A stretch of 64,000 nucleotides of DNA from NCBI GenBank assembly GCA_963920665.1, contig OY987264.1, positions 30,484,906-30,548,905 of the forward strand, read 5' to 3'. The notes under the pieces were generated by a model. The model was not told where the DNA came from. It did no database searches and was given only the letters and a program-made list of their open reading frames with translations. Positions within the stretch are counted from its first letter, which is position 1; each line of letters opens with the position of its first letter. The position numbers and the translations under genes are program-made. Positions 1 through 15,800 of this stretch are shown here, piece after piece. This stretch comes from Straminergon stramineum. Lineage: Eukaryota; Streptophyta; Bryopsida; Hypnales; Calliergonaceae.

Positions 1-495
1 AAAACATAAGCTATTTAATGTTTACTATCACATTCTCACAATTAGAATTGACTATTTTCAATCTTTTATCAAAGTCACTAGCAAAAAAATTTTTATTAGA
101 AAGGACTAAAAAAACTAATCTTTGAAGTTTAGATGCATTGATCTTTGAAAAAATAGGGATTTCATTCTTAAATTTTAGAAGGATATACTTGAAAATAAAT
201 TAAGTGGAAGACAATATGATTCGAAGGTTAAATTTATTAAAGAATGAAAGAGATCAATATTTTAGCTTTGCTTTGGATGAGAGTATTCTGAAGCAATTTT
301 GGGTATCAAATCACAACATAACTTTTGAGGCTAAACTAATTTAAATACAAAAAATCCAATTTTGAACTTTTGTTCCTTCATGATATAATTCAATTAGAAA
401 AAATTAGTAAAAAATGTCAATTACATTACACATCAATTGAATAATTTTTTGAAATTAAAATTTTAAATATCAATGGCATCATATGAACACATTAC
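1..495. other. Intron (3' flank of exon 37), incomplete
   Basis: AT-rich sequence beginning with the GT donor that follows exon 37 on the minus strand. No match to the expected next exon (GFLTG-like start of the dynein C-terminus) was seen, so that exon lies beyond the left edge. Nothing else recognised. Confidence 0.7.
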
Positions 496-648
496 TTGAG
501 GGAAGTAAAATCCAGGAAGCCAAAAAGTTTTTGGTTCTCCTTTCAATATCCATGTTTGCATCATGTTCATTCTTTTGTGATAATCTATCATCCATGAAGC
601 AAGAGGTTTTAAAGATGGATATGCAACAGCTGTCCACAATTCTGGCAC
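496..648 (-). CDS. Dynein heavy chain exon 37: C-terminal domain
   Basis: 153 nt, phase 0 at both ends (51 codons). It begins VPELW after a TTTAG acceptor and ends WLPGFYFPQ before a GTAATG donor. The segment [11 protein letters not shown] followed by a conserved aromatic FYFPQ is typical of the dynein heavy chain C-terminal domain just before the GFLTG-type segment. Last exon visible in the window. Confidence 0.93.
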
Positions 649-788
649 CTAAATGTATTAATGAATCAAATTATTTTAATTGATTAGTGTACATTAAAAT
701 AAAATCATGTTTAGTATTTCATTTGAAATACGAAGATACATATATATTTAAATATTACTATTATATTATATCATTTATTTACATTTAA

Positions 789-823
<35 letters not shown>

Positions 824-3800
824 ATTTATAATACTTTATTCTTAGATTATATCTACCTAAATTGAAATTCTTCAAATTTCTCTGAAATATTTAAAATGTG
901 AATAGTATAGTGGACATCATATTGAAAAATCAAATCTTACTTGATTGGACATAAAATTATTGAACATGCTCTCCAATTCCTTTGACATGACCACTAGTCC
1001 TTTGATTGCTCGTTGTAACTCAACCAATGTAAACGCCATAACTTTCAAAAGTTTATTAAATCTCTCGCATTCCTACATTGCTTGAAATGATGAATGAATT
1101 GATAGTGAATGCAATTTCAAAAGTAAGTTTCATAAGAAAGTTTGAAATGAAAATACACCAAAACAATGTACACCAAAATGCATTGATTTGAAAATGTTAT
1201 TAATGAACTATATGAATGTTAAATTTTTGATAGTTATTGTACTTGATCTTTATGAAAAGAGATTGTATCCATTTTATTTTTAGTAATAAATAATAGAACA
1301 AGACAGTATCATATAGCAATGCAAAGTTATTTATAGATAAAAATTCAAGATTGGATACTAACTTGCATTTTCATAAAACAATTAGTTTCATAAAAATACA
1401 TAGAAGAGGCAATTATCAATTCACACAATCAAGATTAACCTTTGCAATCTATATAATTATTCATTATAATAATATGATTAAAAACCTGAAAAAGCACCAC
1501 CATAAGGGAACTCATTTGTCCATTTTCTCCATAGATAGGTTCTACTAGTGCTACATCATGGGGAGTTAGTATTCCAGGTAATGAAGAGGCAATATTTACT
1601 GCTAAATCACCAACTACTTCATCTGGTTTCTTTCCTCCACCACTTCCACTTGCTCTTGGTTGAATGCTTAAGACAACATTTGATATTTTATTACTTTCTT
1701 GAAGTTGAAAAGTGATCAATGCATTTTCATGCATTCCAAAAACGTCGGGGCCTTCACTATTTGGTAGTGATATGATATATTCAACATAATCATTATGTTT
1801 TCCTTCAATAGGTGACTTGTATATACCAGATTCTGTAAACTTGAAATTGTCAACAAGTACAACTGGATCATAAAAGTGCCTTAAATTACTCATAAGACAT
1901 CTTCTATCTAAATCATCTGTAACCCTTCCTCCATAATTAATTTCACCTATTGATTATCATTTGTCATTTTAATACACAATGTATAACAAAATTTTAAGCC
2001 ATATTCTATTTGAAACTCTTAAATGGTTTATTCAATCATTTAAAAAAATTAGATCAAATTTTATTTTTGGCAATGAATTTGAAAATTTTATGTTTTTATT
2101 AATGCCTTGTAGCTATTCATTTTTAGAAAATGAATCAAACATCTAACTTTTTCAAATATAATTAAATTTTGTAGTAAACACGTTTTTAACCTGTCACATA
2201 TAATAATGCTGGCCAAGGAATATCTTCTTGTTCTTCTAAAAACATGAAAAGTGTAGAAAGAGCAACTTCTAAGTCACTATTATTAAAATCATACTTTACA
2301 TTCCATCCTAAAGGTCCAAATTTTCTTCGTTCTTGTATTACTGAAATAATATTCAATCAGTCAAAAATATATAAATAGAAATAAATAGAAAAATAGTAAT
2401 GTATTATATATATAAATTTAAAAGGTCCTATAGTTTAATTTGATAAATAGTACATTTGTTTATTTTTTGTTATTAAATCTGAAATTATATGCTTTACCAA
2501 ATAAATTAAAAATCAAAAATATTTTAAATTTTAAATTTATGAAAATGAGTTAATTATACTAAATCATATAAAATTATAACCTAAATAATTTTCTTACAAT
2601 TCATTGACATTAACCTCAACAATTTGTTCTAATAATGATGATTTGGGGTACTAGACATATAAACTTCAAGAGAAATCATTTTAACCTAAACATGCTACAT
2701 TTAACTCTCTATTTTCAACATTTTTCATCTCAATTATTATAAAAATCATACTAAAATCATTGGGTATAAATGTTAAATGCAACTACCTGCATGAAAGAAA
2801 GAAATACAAAACATTAATTTCTTCCAAGGTGTTAATTTTGTGCAACTTTCAAGATATTCTACACTTAAATTGGCATATGTGTTCAATAAATTAGCTCTTA
2901 CGCCTTTTGGAGGCTCATTTGTAAGTTTTATTCCATTCTGCATGTGAATAAATGACATTTGTGTAATTTCATATAATTTTGGTAACATACTAATTTGTTT
3001 TACAGGAATGTTTATGAAATAACCTTGTCATTGTATTACTATATATCTATATCTAAATATGATTTTAAGTAAATTTGTACTATTTTAAGATATCTCAAAC
3101 AATAGTATAAAAACATTCAATAATGATGAAAAGAGTCTATAACATCTAGTGCTATTAAAGAATTCTTAAATTTGTTATATTTTAATTTTCTTATCTAACT
3201 ATATAATTATATATAAACATATACAAGGTCATTTTAAATTCATACTTATAAAAGATTTGGTAGCACCATTAATTTAATCTCATTAAAAGAAAAGAAAATA
3301 ATACATAAAGAGAATTCTAATTATATATAAACTTAAAATGGGAATGACATCTAGAGTTGTAACACTTTTTAATCTGTTTTTAACCCTTGAAGGACTGAGG
3401 GTGCAAAAAACCATATTGTAGAAGCCATGGTCTAGTGACCTCGTGGTCCTTTATAGGTTACTATTATACTTGCAAATGGACCTTGATTTAGTTAAAATGA
3501 GTGAAATATATACCTGAAGTACAGATACTGGAAATTTGGGCGACGGCAATGAAGTAAGCCATAACCGGAACTCATCATGGATTTCGAAACGATCTGGTAA
3601 AAATCGTTCGATGATCCGTTCCATTGGTACCATCCATGAACTTGCAAGATGACAATTTTGAAGACAAACCCAATCTCCATTTTTTTTGGATTTTGATATT
3701 AATGTTTCGGCAATAGGTCCTTGACCTTGGCCGAGGGATATCATATGAAGGCGTTCCCCTGCTCGTCGATTTAACTTTTCACCGAATCGTTGAAGCATTC

Positions 3801-6800
3801 CAGATGGATCAGCTCCAACGGAGAGAATGAAGATAACAGGAGTTATATTTGATGTGTCTTGAAATACCTCATCAAGAAGTAAGGGCTTGGATCCAATAAA
3901 TTGTTTTCCAAGTTGTTTGCTTAAAAAGACCTCGCATGTAAATAAAAGTTTTTCTTCGCGTATGACTTTAAGTAATACCACCCATTGGAATAAACTTAAA
4001 TGGGTGAGCCATTTTCCAGGAATTTTTTCGGTGTGAGGATCTGAATTTAGAAAGATGTGTTTCCAAGTCTCGGGGTCTTGAGCTATCTCCTGCAAAATTA
4101 TACATAACATTTATTAGAATTAAAAATTACTGTGAATTAAAAATTGATGACTCTAAAAGAAATAAACTAAAAGATTAAAATTTTAAATTTTGATTTCATA
4201 AGAAAATTGAATGCATGATATTTTGGACATGATAAATCATTATATCCAAACATTATTTTGGACATGATTTTATTAACTATGTTTTCAATATTTATCATGA
4301 ACTTGAAATACCAATGGAACAAACTTCAAACACTTGGTAGGAACATCAAATTGTTACATTTGTGTGTCGAATTTGTGATGCATTTTATAAATAGCTCATA
4401 TTTCAAAATAAAAATAATTTTTTTTGTTTCTTCAAAATTAGATAAAAGTTTCAATTTCAGTGCTTTTATTTTGTTTACTTGTATTTTATATATGTAATAT
4501 TCAAAGAATTAATATACAATAAAATATTTGAAATTAAAAAAAAATTTAAATGGTATTTTTGCATATCCAATCATAGGATCTTGCAATAGAATAGCTTGAG
4601 AATCTATAGAAAAATTTTCAGAAACTTTAACCGTATAGATTGCAAGATAAATGTATTCGAACTGAAGAATTCATGTTTTTTGGCACTGTGGCAAATTAGT
4701 TTATGAGACTTTGAATCTTCTTAAATTAAAAATTTGGAAATATTATATTTTGAATTAATAAAGAGAATCATCATGAAAAATTTAGTTGAGAATATAGAAA
4801 AATTAAAATTAAAAAACAATATAATTTTCATTCCTTAAAATATTGTTAAAAAAATTAAGATATGTAATAGAGAAAAAAAAAGTAGATTATTCCTCCAAAA
4901 TTGAATTAAACACACTATTCCTAGTGGTAAGATTGTTATGGCAATCAAAGTTACCTTTTGAAACTTTTTGTTCTAAAAAAAATGTGAAAATTAAGCTCAA
5001 AAACAAATTCTACAAGTATTTTTTTTAAATTGCTCTAATTGTCTACAAAAAAAGATGCTTCATAACTTCCAAATGACAAATCCAAATGGAATGAATCAAA
5101 AGGCTTTTCTTGTAGACAAAAATAAAATCTATAAAAAAGAAATTTTAAAAATTTTCATTTCAATTTTTGTAGATTTTTTTTTCTCCCCGCCAAGTTCAAT
5201 TGTGGGCTTATTGTGGTATAACTTTTGTTCATGGGCACCAATTGAAATAGAATTTATATTCTCAAAAATATAATATTTTTCTATTTTATAAAAGAAATTC
5301 AAAAAATTTCACCAAAAAATGAGGCCATAAGAACCTCTCCAAAAACCATTATGTCCCTTAAGGGAACAATTGGTTAAATTCAACATTTCAAAGAGTTTTG
5401 AGTGACTTATCTTTTCACCTAAAATTTTTGAATTTCTTGGAGCATGAAAATTACAATTAAATAGACTTAAAAATATCTCATATGCATTGAAAGATTAAAA
5501 TATTTGATCACAAGGGGTCATAAGCTTGGAAATTCTTTGATTTCTTTAAAAGCTTTTTTTAAAAAAACTTATTGAGTTCATTTTACATGTCAAAAAAAGA
5601 AGGATGACTATGTCAAAATTTTGAGGTAAAAAATAATTATACATGTAATTTTAGAAAATTTGCAAGATACAAGACACATGTTTTTTTTGTCAAAATGCAT
5701 TACTAGAGTATTAGGCAAGGTTTTGATAAACTTGAAAATTCTTGGGGTGAATGGACATTGAACATGAAGTTGAAGGTAACTTTGGGTAGGATGGAGCTAT
5801 CTAAGCAACAAGTCCACACAAAAAAATAAAGAAATTTTCAAGCATTTGCATTGAAATTGAGAGCTTTACACTACAAGAGTATTTTGTCAAATTAAGTGTA
5901 TTGTGCACACTAAATTTAGAGATCTCATCGGTAACAATTGAAATAATTTTCAATTTTCCTAATTTAGGTCTTTACAATTTAAAAGGATTATAATTTTTAT
6001 GCTCATATAATTTAGGATTTTTTTCCATTTTTATATTTGACTTTGGAGTTCAAAATCTTAAATTAGTTTTCAAAGATTTAAAATAGTCATGTTTGAGACA
6101 TTTTATTTTTGATGTTTATATGTGCATTTTATACAAATTGAAAGGGTGGATTTTTATTAGATTTTTTTGAGGTTCATTAATTAGTTGTTCCTAAAATTCT
6201 TGGGTATGGTAGTACTAATATCATAATTTTGATGTGAAGCTAGTACATATTGAATTTTTTTATAAATCTCATCTAATTACTAATCATGTATATGGACAAT
6301 TTAATCAATTATGATTTTAAGAAAATCAAATCCATTTAGTGATAGTAATTTTCTTCAAAATTGAACGATAATTAACTTTTAAAATTTTCCTTGGTTTCCA
6401 TAAATTACATTCTTATTTGATATTAATTTATAATTTATTGATTATTTGATATAATACATATCAAAAGTATCTTAATTTTCTTTTAAAAGTAAATTTATGA
6501 AAATATAAATACATTATACTAGTAAATTTATTTAGTACAAATTATTATCTCAACAAATCTATAACTTTCAAAATATTTTATTTCTTAAAAATTCCTAAAT
6601 TAGAAGACATAGATTGTAATTTCAGTAAAATAATTATGAATAAAATATATTGCAATTATTTGAAGAAAAAACCATAAAACTCAAGTCATTTAATGAAGTA
6701 TTTATATACACTAAGCTAATTAAATATACATATTCCAAAAAATAATCCATCCAATAATTATTAGTATTATATGAATAGAAAGCATAACCATTTTTGAATA

Positions 6801-9800
6801 TTCCCATATATATAATATTTTATGAACAAAAACTAAACTATAATTACTTACACCACACAATGTATCAAAAGTTTTTGTTGGAATTTCTTCTAAAAGCAAG
6901 AGATTAGTCCAAACTTTTTCACTTATCCAATCAACCTTTGGTTTTTCTAAAGATCCTTCTCGAGGATTAGCACCTGCAGCATATAAAAGTAAAAATCTCC
7001 ATTCCAATGGATCAATCTCTCCTGCATATCGCATTATTGTTGTGCATATGAGAAATGAAAATGTAAGTTTGTGTTCTTCAAACAAGCCACGACTCACATT
7101 GAAGTACATATATTCAGTTGTAAACTTGGTAAGTATGTCCAAACGTGTATCCAAGTCCTCTGCTTTTGGACTCAAGTCTATACAAACATTGAACATATGA
7201 TTAAAAAATAGTAAAGAATATTGATACATAGAATCAATGAGAGCAAGATCACTAATTACAAAGTATAATATAGATCCTCGATTAGCAACACCACGATACA
7301 ATTCTCGAGCAGCTGTAATTTCTCTTTCTGTAACTTCAGCTTGTTTCACACGCTCACTAATTACACTAGATGTGATTTTGGATGTTTCTAACGTATTTAT
7401 AAGAACTTCATTATCCAAAATATTTCCTTCGCTTTCTTTCAACATTTTTAATATCTTATTTTCAAGATCTTTCAATTGTTTCTTATCACTACTTATAGAA
7501 ATTACAAGTCTATCATTTTGTTCTTCCAAATCTGCTCTTTCTTTCCTCACAACATCACCTAGTAGTTGGTCTTCCAATCCTTTCATTGTAACAATAAAAT
7601 TCACAAGGGTTACTTTGATACAAACATCGGGCATATAATGAGGATTAGATAAATTTGTAGTCATATATAGTTTAAAATTTGGATCATAATCTACATCAGT
7701 GTCTCCCATACGAATGAGCCATCGTCCTTTCTTAAAAAACACCTGTGTTAAAGTTTCATTTGGAGTTGATGTGTTATTTTATCTCTTCAAATTTATTAAG
7801 TGTAAATTTATTTGATGCATTTATATGAGAATAAATGATTCATAGGATGATTGTAAACTATTGTAAATTACACCAATTTTGTTGTCACAATGTATTATTT
7901 TGCATTGTTTTTTCAATTTTCAAATTTTCACTAGTAAATGCATATCGAATTTGAGGTGAAATATTTATTTTGGAAAACTCATCTATTCAAGGTATGTAAA
8001 TATGTCAATGAAATTTGTGGTTGACCTACATACTAGAAGAGTCTTTTGACTTTGTACATTTTGCAAACTAAATATAGACTTTTCATGGGTAACAATGTTT
8101 TTTCAACATAGAATTTTGGTGACACAAGGATTTTATATTTTGCATTCATATCATATCAAGTCTTTTATAATTTATTGTTTTATCTCTGAAGTTCAAAATC
8201 TCTTGTTTTTTAAATTACGGGTAAATGTACTATACAATAGGGGGTACCATTTTTGAGACAAAGATTGTGCAAAAACTAGTACATATTGTGTACATTGTGC
8301 ATTTTGTAAGAAATAATAGTTTTAAATTTAGTTCTATAAATATAACATTAGCACAATGAAAAATGAAATGACCCATGTGGAGATATAAACTAAATCTTAA
8401 TCATAGAGCCAAAGTTGAGCATGCTAAAATTGTTTTTTTTATTTTGAATTTCAAAACTCTCATGTTAATATTAGGGTGACAAAATTTATATCCAAACTTT
8501 GATAATTAAAATTTTCCATATTCAAATTCAAATTTGATAATTTAGTAATATTTTCATGGGCCAATTTTTTTTCAAGTTTCAAACACATTTAAAAAAATGT
8601 GTGAAATTATAAAGAAGAAAAGGTAAAAAAATTAAAATAAACTATAAATGAATGACTTTTTGATGCAATATCTACGAAGTATCAAAAAATTCTTAATTTT
8701 TTTTGAAAAATTAAAATTTTCTATTTTTAATAATAGATAATTTATAGCTTAAATTTTAAATGATATTTTTTTTCATGAAATTTGTTGAGTACTTTTGCAC
8801 CATAAAAAATAATGTCTCTAGGATTCTAATGTATTTGTGTGAACATGATGACAATTTTATGAATTTTTGGATGATATTAACATAAGATTAATATTCCAAA
8901 AACACTTTAAAATTAATTTTACGATGAAATCACTTATCTATTTATATTAATGATTTTTTGAAAATCTCAAATTTTCTCATTTAGTGCATGAGGACATGGA
9001 AAGAAGTTGACTCTATTGTGCATTTGTCCTTTATACAACCATATTTTTTACTCTTTTAAGAAATTAACTATGTGCTATATGAAAATTCTTGGACCCAATT
9101 GGAATTAAAATTATATTTGATTTGAGGGTCAAGAATTTGCAAAATGCATTAGTTGTTCAATTTCTTTGAAAACCCATTATGAATTAGTGCATGAACATTA
9201 CTTCATTTGCCTTTGTGTGCATTTGAAAAATGGGTGCATTGTATTATGTGCAATTGCCTTTAAGTTTGAACTATGTGTAAATGTGAAAGATTGAATGCAC
9301 TTGGAAAAATTTAGATGAACTCAAATTTGTCACTTTCAAATCTCCAATGACATTTGTCTAAAAAGAAAAGGTGCCCTTTATTTGTGTTAAAAAAAGAAGA
9401 TGTAGTACATGCTATTTAGATATTATCTATCCCATTGAAACTAAAGGTAGTCTATACCTTTTAACATCAACATACATAGCCGTGAAATTGCAAAATAAAA
9501 AGTATATAATTTAATATGGTAGACTTGGTACTATTGAAAGAAATCATATAATTTTTCAATAAATTATGCGAATTTTTCAATTTTTCCAATTTTCCAATTT
9601 TTCCAATTCTTAATTTTAATCCCTACATTTTTCATAGTTCAAGTTTTCATATTGTTATAGAATTATTGTAATATCATGATTGATATGCAATATATCAATG
9701 AAAATTTTACCTAAGGATTAGCTTTAAGACCCAATAATTTTCATAACTTTGGACTAGATGGTTAAAAAGATACTAAGGTAGATGCATCCATTTCCATCAC

Positions 9801-12800
9801 TTTAAAAAGTCCTCCCTCATGTACTAGTGGTGCACATTTTCTTTCTAGAAATGTACTCCTTTGGTACATGATGACGGAATTGGGAGCAAGGATGTAAATG
9901 GGTGCATCTACCTTATATAGTATGTAATTTTCATTGTTCAGGGGGCAACCCAAAAAACTCTTAAGGAAATCACTTTTTTTATAAGCAAAAATTTGATATT
10001 GGTTTTTAAGATTTATGTATACATGGAAAGTTTTGAATTTTGATTTATGAGGAGTTTTAGTTTGTGGGCAATTATGGATTCTCTATTCTAAAATAAACTT
10101 TGAAGTCCTTTATTTAACTCAATTTTTAATAATTTTAGAAAAATAAATAAAACTATGGGATGTAGATTGTTTATTACAACAAGTGGAATTGGCATTTTCC
10201 AATTCCATAACTAAATTCTTCATAATTTTGTATTTTGAATCATTGTCTATTTCTTTCTACTTACTATTTTTTTCCTATTTGATGTACAATTCCAAATGAT
10301 TTGAATTTTTTCAAGCATGTAGCCAACTTGCCTTGAAGAATGAGTCCAAAGAAGGACCACCATTTTGGAATTTTTTCATATGAAACTTTCATTTTTGTGA
10401 CCTAGTTAATTGTAGCTGCCCAATTTTTTGCAAGGCCTAGAAAAGGATTTTTGTTCATTCAAACACTAATATATATCTTGCAATCTACTTGGGGGAAATT
10501 TCTGAATTTTTTCCCACATCTTCTCAAATCAATGTGCTATAGATTCTATAGTTATATATATATATATATATATATGTCCAAAAATGTTTTTTTCATAAAC
10601 TTTGGTACTTGTACTAGAAATAATAGTTTTAGAGCATTTTTGATGAAAACGTAGTCAAAACCCTCTGGGGGCTAACATTTGTATGATATAGATTAAGAAG
10701 ATTTTGCCTTGCAAATATTCTATAATTCAAAGGGTATTCGTAAGTCTAGCCTCAAAAAATAACATTTATAGTTCAAAAAATGACTTGAATTAAAAATTAA
10801 AGTAAAAAATATTCAAAAATCACTATGATTTGAACTTAATATTTTGAACTTAGAAGGAAAAATTGTTGTCAAAATCTCAATTGATTTTAGAAAGGATTTT
10901 GATTTTTGGCTTCAAATATTCTAGAAAAGTATTCATTTGTATATGAGGTGATCTAGCCATATGGATATGATCTATAGATTACATTTTACAACTATTGTTT
11001 GTGAATCATCATTAAAGCATTCTTCTAAATTGCATTCAATAATACATCTTCATGATTTTAGAAATCTAGACTATCCCCTAGTCTTCTAGGGGTTAAGGGA
11101 TTGAATATAAAAAATAAAAAAATTAATAATGACATTTCCTTTTAACATTGGTAAGAAGTATAAAACATAATTTTTGGTTGTGTAAGATTTAATAATGTTA
11201 ATATTTAAAAATTGTATATAGTTATGTCTTTCATGTAATTGGTTTAATTGATATAGTATTCATGAAGTTATTTTTCAAAATTCTTTAGGATTATTTTAGA
11301 TAATAAACAAGGAATGAATATGAAAAAAAAACTTTATAATTTATTTCGAATTTAAAAATATGCATCTCTTATAATTTTTGAATATTTTTTCTATATAATT
11401 TATCTCAGTTACAAATTAAGAAAAGAAACACTTAGTTAGATTGACAATGTTTCTTTGTATAAGCAATTAATTTAAGTGTTGATTTCTTATAAAGTTTGGC
11501 ATTATATATCTAAAGGATTTGAAATTTGTTTAAATAAGTCACATCTGGTCTTTTGACCTTATCATGTAATATACCAAATGGGAAACCATGAGGCATAATT
11601 ATAATTCTTTTTACAATAGGGCTAATCCTCAATGGTCATGAAAATTATAGTAATTTATTTTTGAACTTCTATCAAGGAACACTCAAATGTTTTTATGGTC
11701 AAAGGTTGAAAAATAAATGTACTATGTAGTGGTACTTTACAATTTGAAATCAGCAAAGTCTACAAAGTTCTAAAAATGGTTTTGAAAGTAAAGTTTAATT
11801 AAACTATTTTTGTAAGAAAATGTATATTACACCTAATTTGTCATTAGTATAATATAGAATATTAATCATTAAATTTTTTAGCTTTATTTTGAATTTAATT
11901 ACAATCCACTAAAGACAAATGCACCTGTTTTTGCAAGATGGGTTCCAAAGCAGGATCAAGACTATCTCCAATGTCTTCGAGTAGAACCGGATTTCCTAGC
12001 CTAATGCTACTTTCTAGAATTCTCAATAAATTTGCATCACTTAGTCTAACCACTCTTAAACCATTTTTGCTTTCCATAGCTTTTATCCAACCATTGGCTT
12101 GAGCCTATTCAAGCATATACATATATATTCAAAAGTTCATAAATAAATAAATATTATTAAAAATATCATTAGTAGTATCAAACAATTTAAGTGATATGAT
12201 AGGCTTGAAGAGAATTATTTTGAAAATTTTCACATGATTTTGTAAAATTTGAACAAATGGAAAATCTGAGGCAATTAAATCCTATCTTTAAAATAAATGA
12301 AAATAAATCATTTTAAATATTAAAAAAAATTAAATTCCCATTTTTGAATTTTCTTAACTTGTGGATCTATCATTAAAGGCCATCTTCGACCTCGAGTAAC
12401 CAAAATTCCATTATCAACTGAAACATCATCAGAAGGAAGACCCCAAATATTCCATTCTCGCACTTCAACTGGAGTTGCTAGTATTGCTCGCAATGTGCAA
12501 TTACTAGAGCATGGAATTTTCTCATTCTGTTATACAATATAAGAAAATTAACAATTAATTTTTTTTAACAATATTATTAATGAAGAATTTGATTACTTTA
12601 TAAATGACATTATTTTCTTCTAATTTTTTTCTATTACATCACATTATTTTACCTCTTAGTGTCAAAAATATAGATTTTATCATTTATAATTTTATTTATA
12701 CTAAATTTAAAATTTAAAATTTAAAAATGGCATTGAAGTTTCATATGATATTAATTTACTTCATAATTTTCATTAAATTTTTTAAGAATAATTACTAATT

Positions 12801-15800
12801 GCATTGAAAAATCAAAGTCATTGTGAAATGGATGATTCCATACAAGTATTTTCAACGATTTTGTAAGTAAAACTTGTTGTTGATATGGATTCAAATAATA
12901 TGATTATTTTGAAGTAATTTATAAAAGAAGATTAATTTACCAAACAATGATTGATCCAATTTTTAACAAGGACTTCTCGATATGCCCCAGAAAAAGCCCC
13001 ATAGTATGAAATGCAAGCCGAACACAAAAATACATCACCAACAAGTAACTTTCTCTTTTCTTCAATATCCATTGCTGTTTCTTTCCATCGAACCTATATA
13101 CAATTTTCTAATTATTACTAAAAAATTTATAATTTACTTCTGTAGAAATATAATTTCAAATTCCACTTTTAAGGCAAACGACCCATTTCCAACCACTTAA
13201 GCAATTACACATATATGGAGCTTGGGATTTTGGAGTGGGGAAATTTTCATGTGTACAAAAAGAGAATGGGGAAGGATTCCATATTTTTCCATAATTTTAT
13301 TTCTCAAAACGTAATTACTACGAACATTTTAACTTAAGATTCTCTTCAACCCATATTGATCATAGAGATTTTTGTATTTCCAACCAAAGGTTGCTTGCAA
13401 AATCAACCAAGGGTTAGTTGCAATATTGATAGTCCTATAGCCAATCATTATGTGCCACAAGTACATTGGGAACTGTACCACAATTAATCGAAATATAGTC
13501 TACATGGCGAAAATGGGAAGGGGGTGATTGGAAAGGGGTCGCCTCCTATGATTGTTAGTATAGAATTCAGTGAATTAAGGTAAGAACACCCAATGGCGTC
13601 AGACCCTACAGAGCATAATCATTTCTGGCTGTAAATGTAAGTAGACAATAGAGAGCTTATTTTTTTTGACCTATAATGATAAGATGTCTACAATCTACCT
13701 ACATTTATGTTCTAGAATTACTTCCTAGCTCAGAAAGGGATGCCATTGGGTGCTCTTACCTTAGCTAAGAATAAATTCATAATAATAATTAAATAAATTT
13801 TATTAATAAAATTTTGAATTTTAAAAAATTAAAATTAAAATTAAAAAAACTCACAGCTTCATCACCAAGGGCTGCTGTTAATTTTCCAGCGCGTATTAAG
13901 CGATTTTCAGTAAGAAGAGCTTGTCCTTTTAAAGTTGCCATGTCATCTTCAACTTTTTTTAAATTCTCTACTAATTTTCTTACTTGTTCTTCAACCTCTG
14001 CAAGTTGTGCTCGTTTTAGTGCTAACATAGCATCAGCAGCTTTCAATTCTTCTTCAGCTTTTGCCAAAACCTAAACAAATATCTTTTGTATTATTTCAAA
14101 TTAAAGGGCTATCACAATAAAAAATTGGTTATATTCATTTACAAAAGAGTTCTATTAAATAATGATACCATTCAATGAAAATTCAAATTGGTAATCAATT
14201 TTATGTAGTCTTATTATTTATATTATAAAAACTATAAGTTTTAGGAAGATGTTAAATCCTCCATTTGAATTGGGTCCCACATAGGGGCAGATTTACCTTG
14301 AGAAAAACACATGAATTTCTTATTTTTTGCACATTATTATTTTTTCAAATTCTGAATTCATATTTGCAATTAGATACCCCAAATTAGCCAGGAGAGGTCT
14401 AGAACATACCCTAGACACAGCTCAAAATAGGGGGCATTTTTTACTTTTACCCATGGATAATCCACAAAATTACCCCATAGGGCCCAATTTGAATGGAGGA
14501 TTTAACATCTTGCAAATTTTCATAGAAATTGAAGAAATTTTTTTAAAAATTATGCATACTTCAATGAATATAAGTGATTGGCTATAAGTGAATGAATACT
14601 TTCAAATTCAGATCTAAATGCTACGTGACTTCTATTTGAAATAGACGGTTCCAACTTATTATAAAAATAGGAAATCTCCAAATGAAATTTTGAAGGTTTT
14701 AAAACTTATTGAAACCATATATTAAAATAAAATTTTATATGATGTAGTGATAGTTTAACCCCTAAATGCCTAGCAACCATTTCATGTTCACCATTGAACT
14801 TTGGAAAATATTTTTGGGCATACTAGAACTATCTTTCTAAAAAAATATTTTAAAAAGCAAACTAGATTGAATCATCTTTCTATTTTTATAGATGAAACAT
14901 GAATTTTTGTGGTCAAAAAAATACAATATAATATATAGTGCAAAATATTTTGTATTTGCCTAGATGTCGAAAAGTTGACTTTTGTAGGAAGTGTTGATGT
15001 ATTCATTATTAAGTTTTATGCCTTTTTTTCACAAATCAATTGAAACTACAATGTTGAACAATCATTGAAAGATTCAAATGTTAAAGATGGAAATTATATT
15101 TTTGGTGAATTTCAAAGGTTAACTCTTCAAACTCATTTGAAACAAATCTATAAATAGTTTTCATTTTTTTAATGTACAATATTCTCTATTTTGATGTTTA
15201 TCCTTATATCATTTGATGCAAATTTAAAAAGTTATGAAACTTAGGTTTTATAATACATTTGTATGTTGTTCATAACCCTTGGATGTTTGGGGGGTAAAAA
15301 GGCTATAAAAATTAAAATTTTAAAATAAATGAATGAATCCTTTTGCCAATATATCAAAATTTGATTGATTGATTTAAAAAATGAATTAAAAAATATATAC
15401 TAAATTGAATAAAATTATTAAAATTTCCATTTTAAACTAAAGTAAAATATAATATAATTGAAATATATATTAAATGTTTTGTTATAGGTAAAAATATAGA
15501 TTTTCTAATGATTTGAAGAATAATTTTAATTGATTAATACATCCAAGGTCTATAAATTTTATAAAATATAGAGTAATTCCTTGAGGAAAAAATAAGTCAA
15601 GAAGGAAGAAATAAAATACCTTCCAACTATGTATTAAGTTATTAACACCAAATTAGTTTCGCTATGATCTATTTAAAATGCATACTCTCTGAACCACTAT
15701 AATAGTTTATTGTGAAATTTGGAAGAAAAAAAAGGATCAATTATACTTGATTTCATTTGAGTTTTAAGTACAAAAATGATATTCTTTCATTGAAATGCTA

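Larger units (their letters stand above)
7743..11924. other. Intron 30 (4.2 kb, repeat-bearing)
   Basis: Holds one full copy of the ~935-bp TTAA-bounded family (9724-10675), followed directly by a 3' part of a second family (about 10690-11096). A T-rich run of TTTTTCCAA-like units sits near 9568-9612. No gene is supported. The 133-codon open frame antisense to exon 31 is a shadow of the coding exon and belongs to the previous entry. Confidence 0.65.

Noticed and set aside
1351..1548. Small + strand open frame overlapping exon 35
   Set aside because: Its translation is unlike any family and the conserved coding is on the opposite strand.
7237..7638. 133-codon open frame on the + strand
   Set aside because: It is antisense to dynein exon 31, whose protein is clearly conserved; the frame is a shadow.
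9568..9612. Tandem TTTTTCCAA-like tract as a possible regulatory element
   Set aside because: It is a simple low-complexity run without spacing or context that suggests function.
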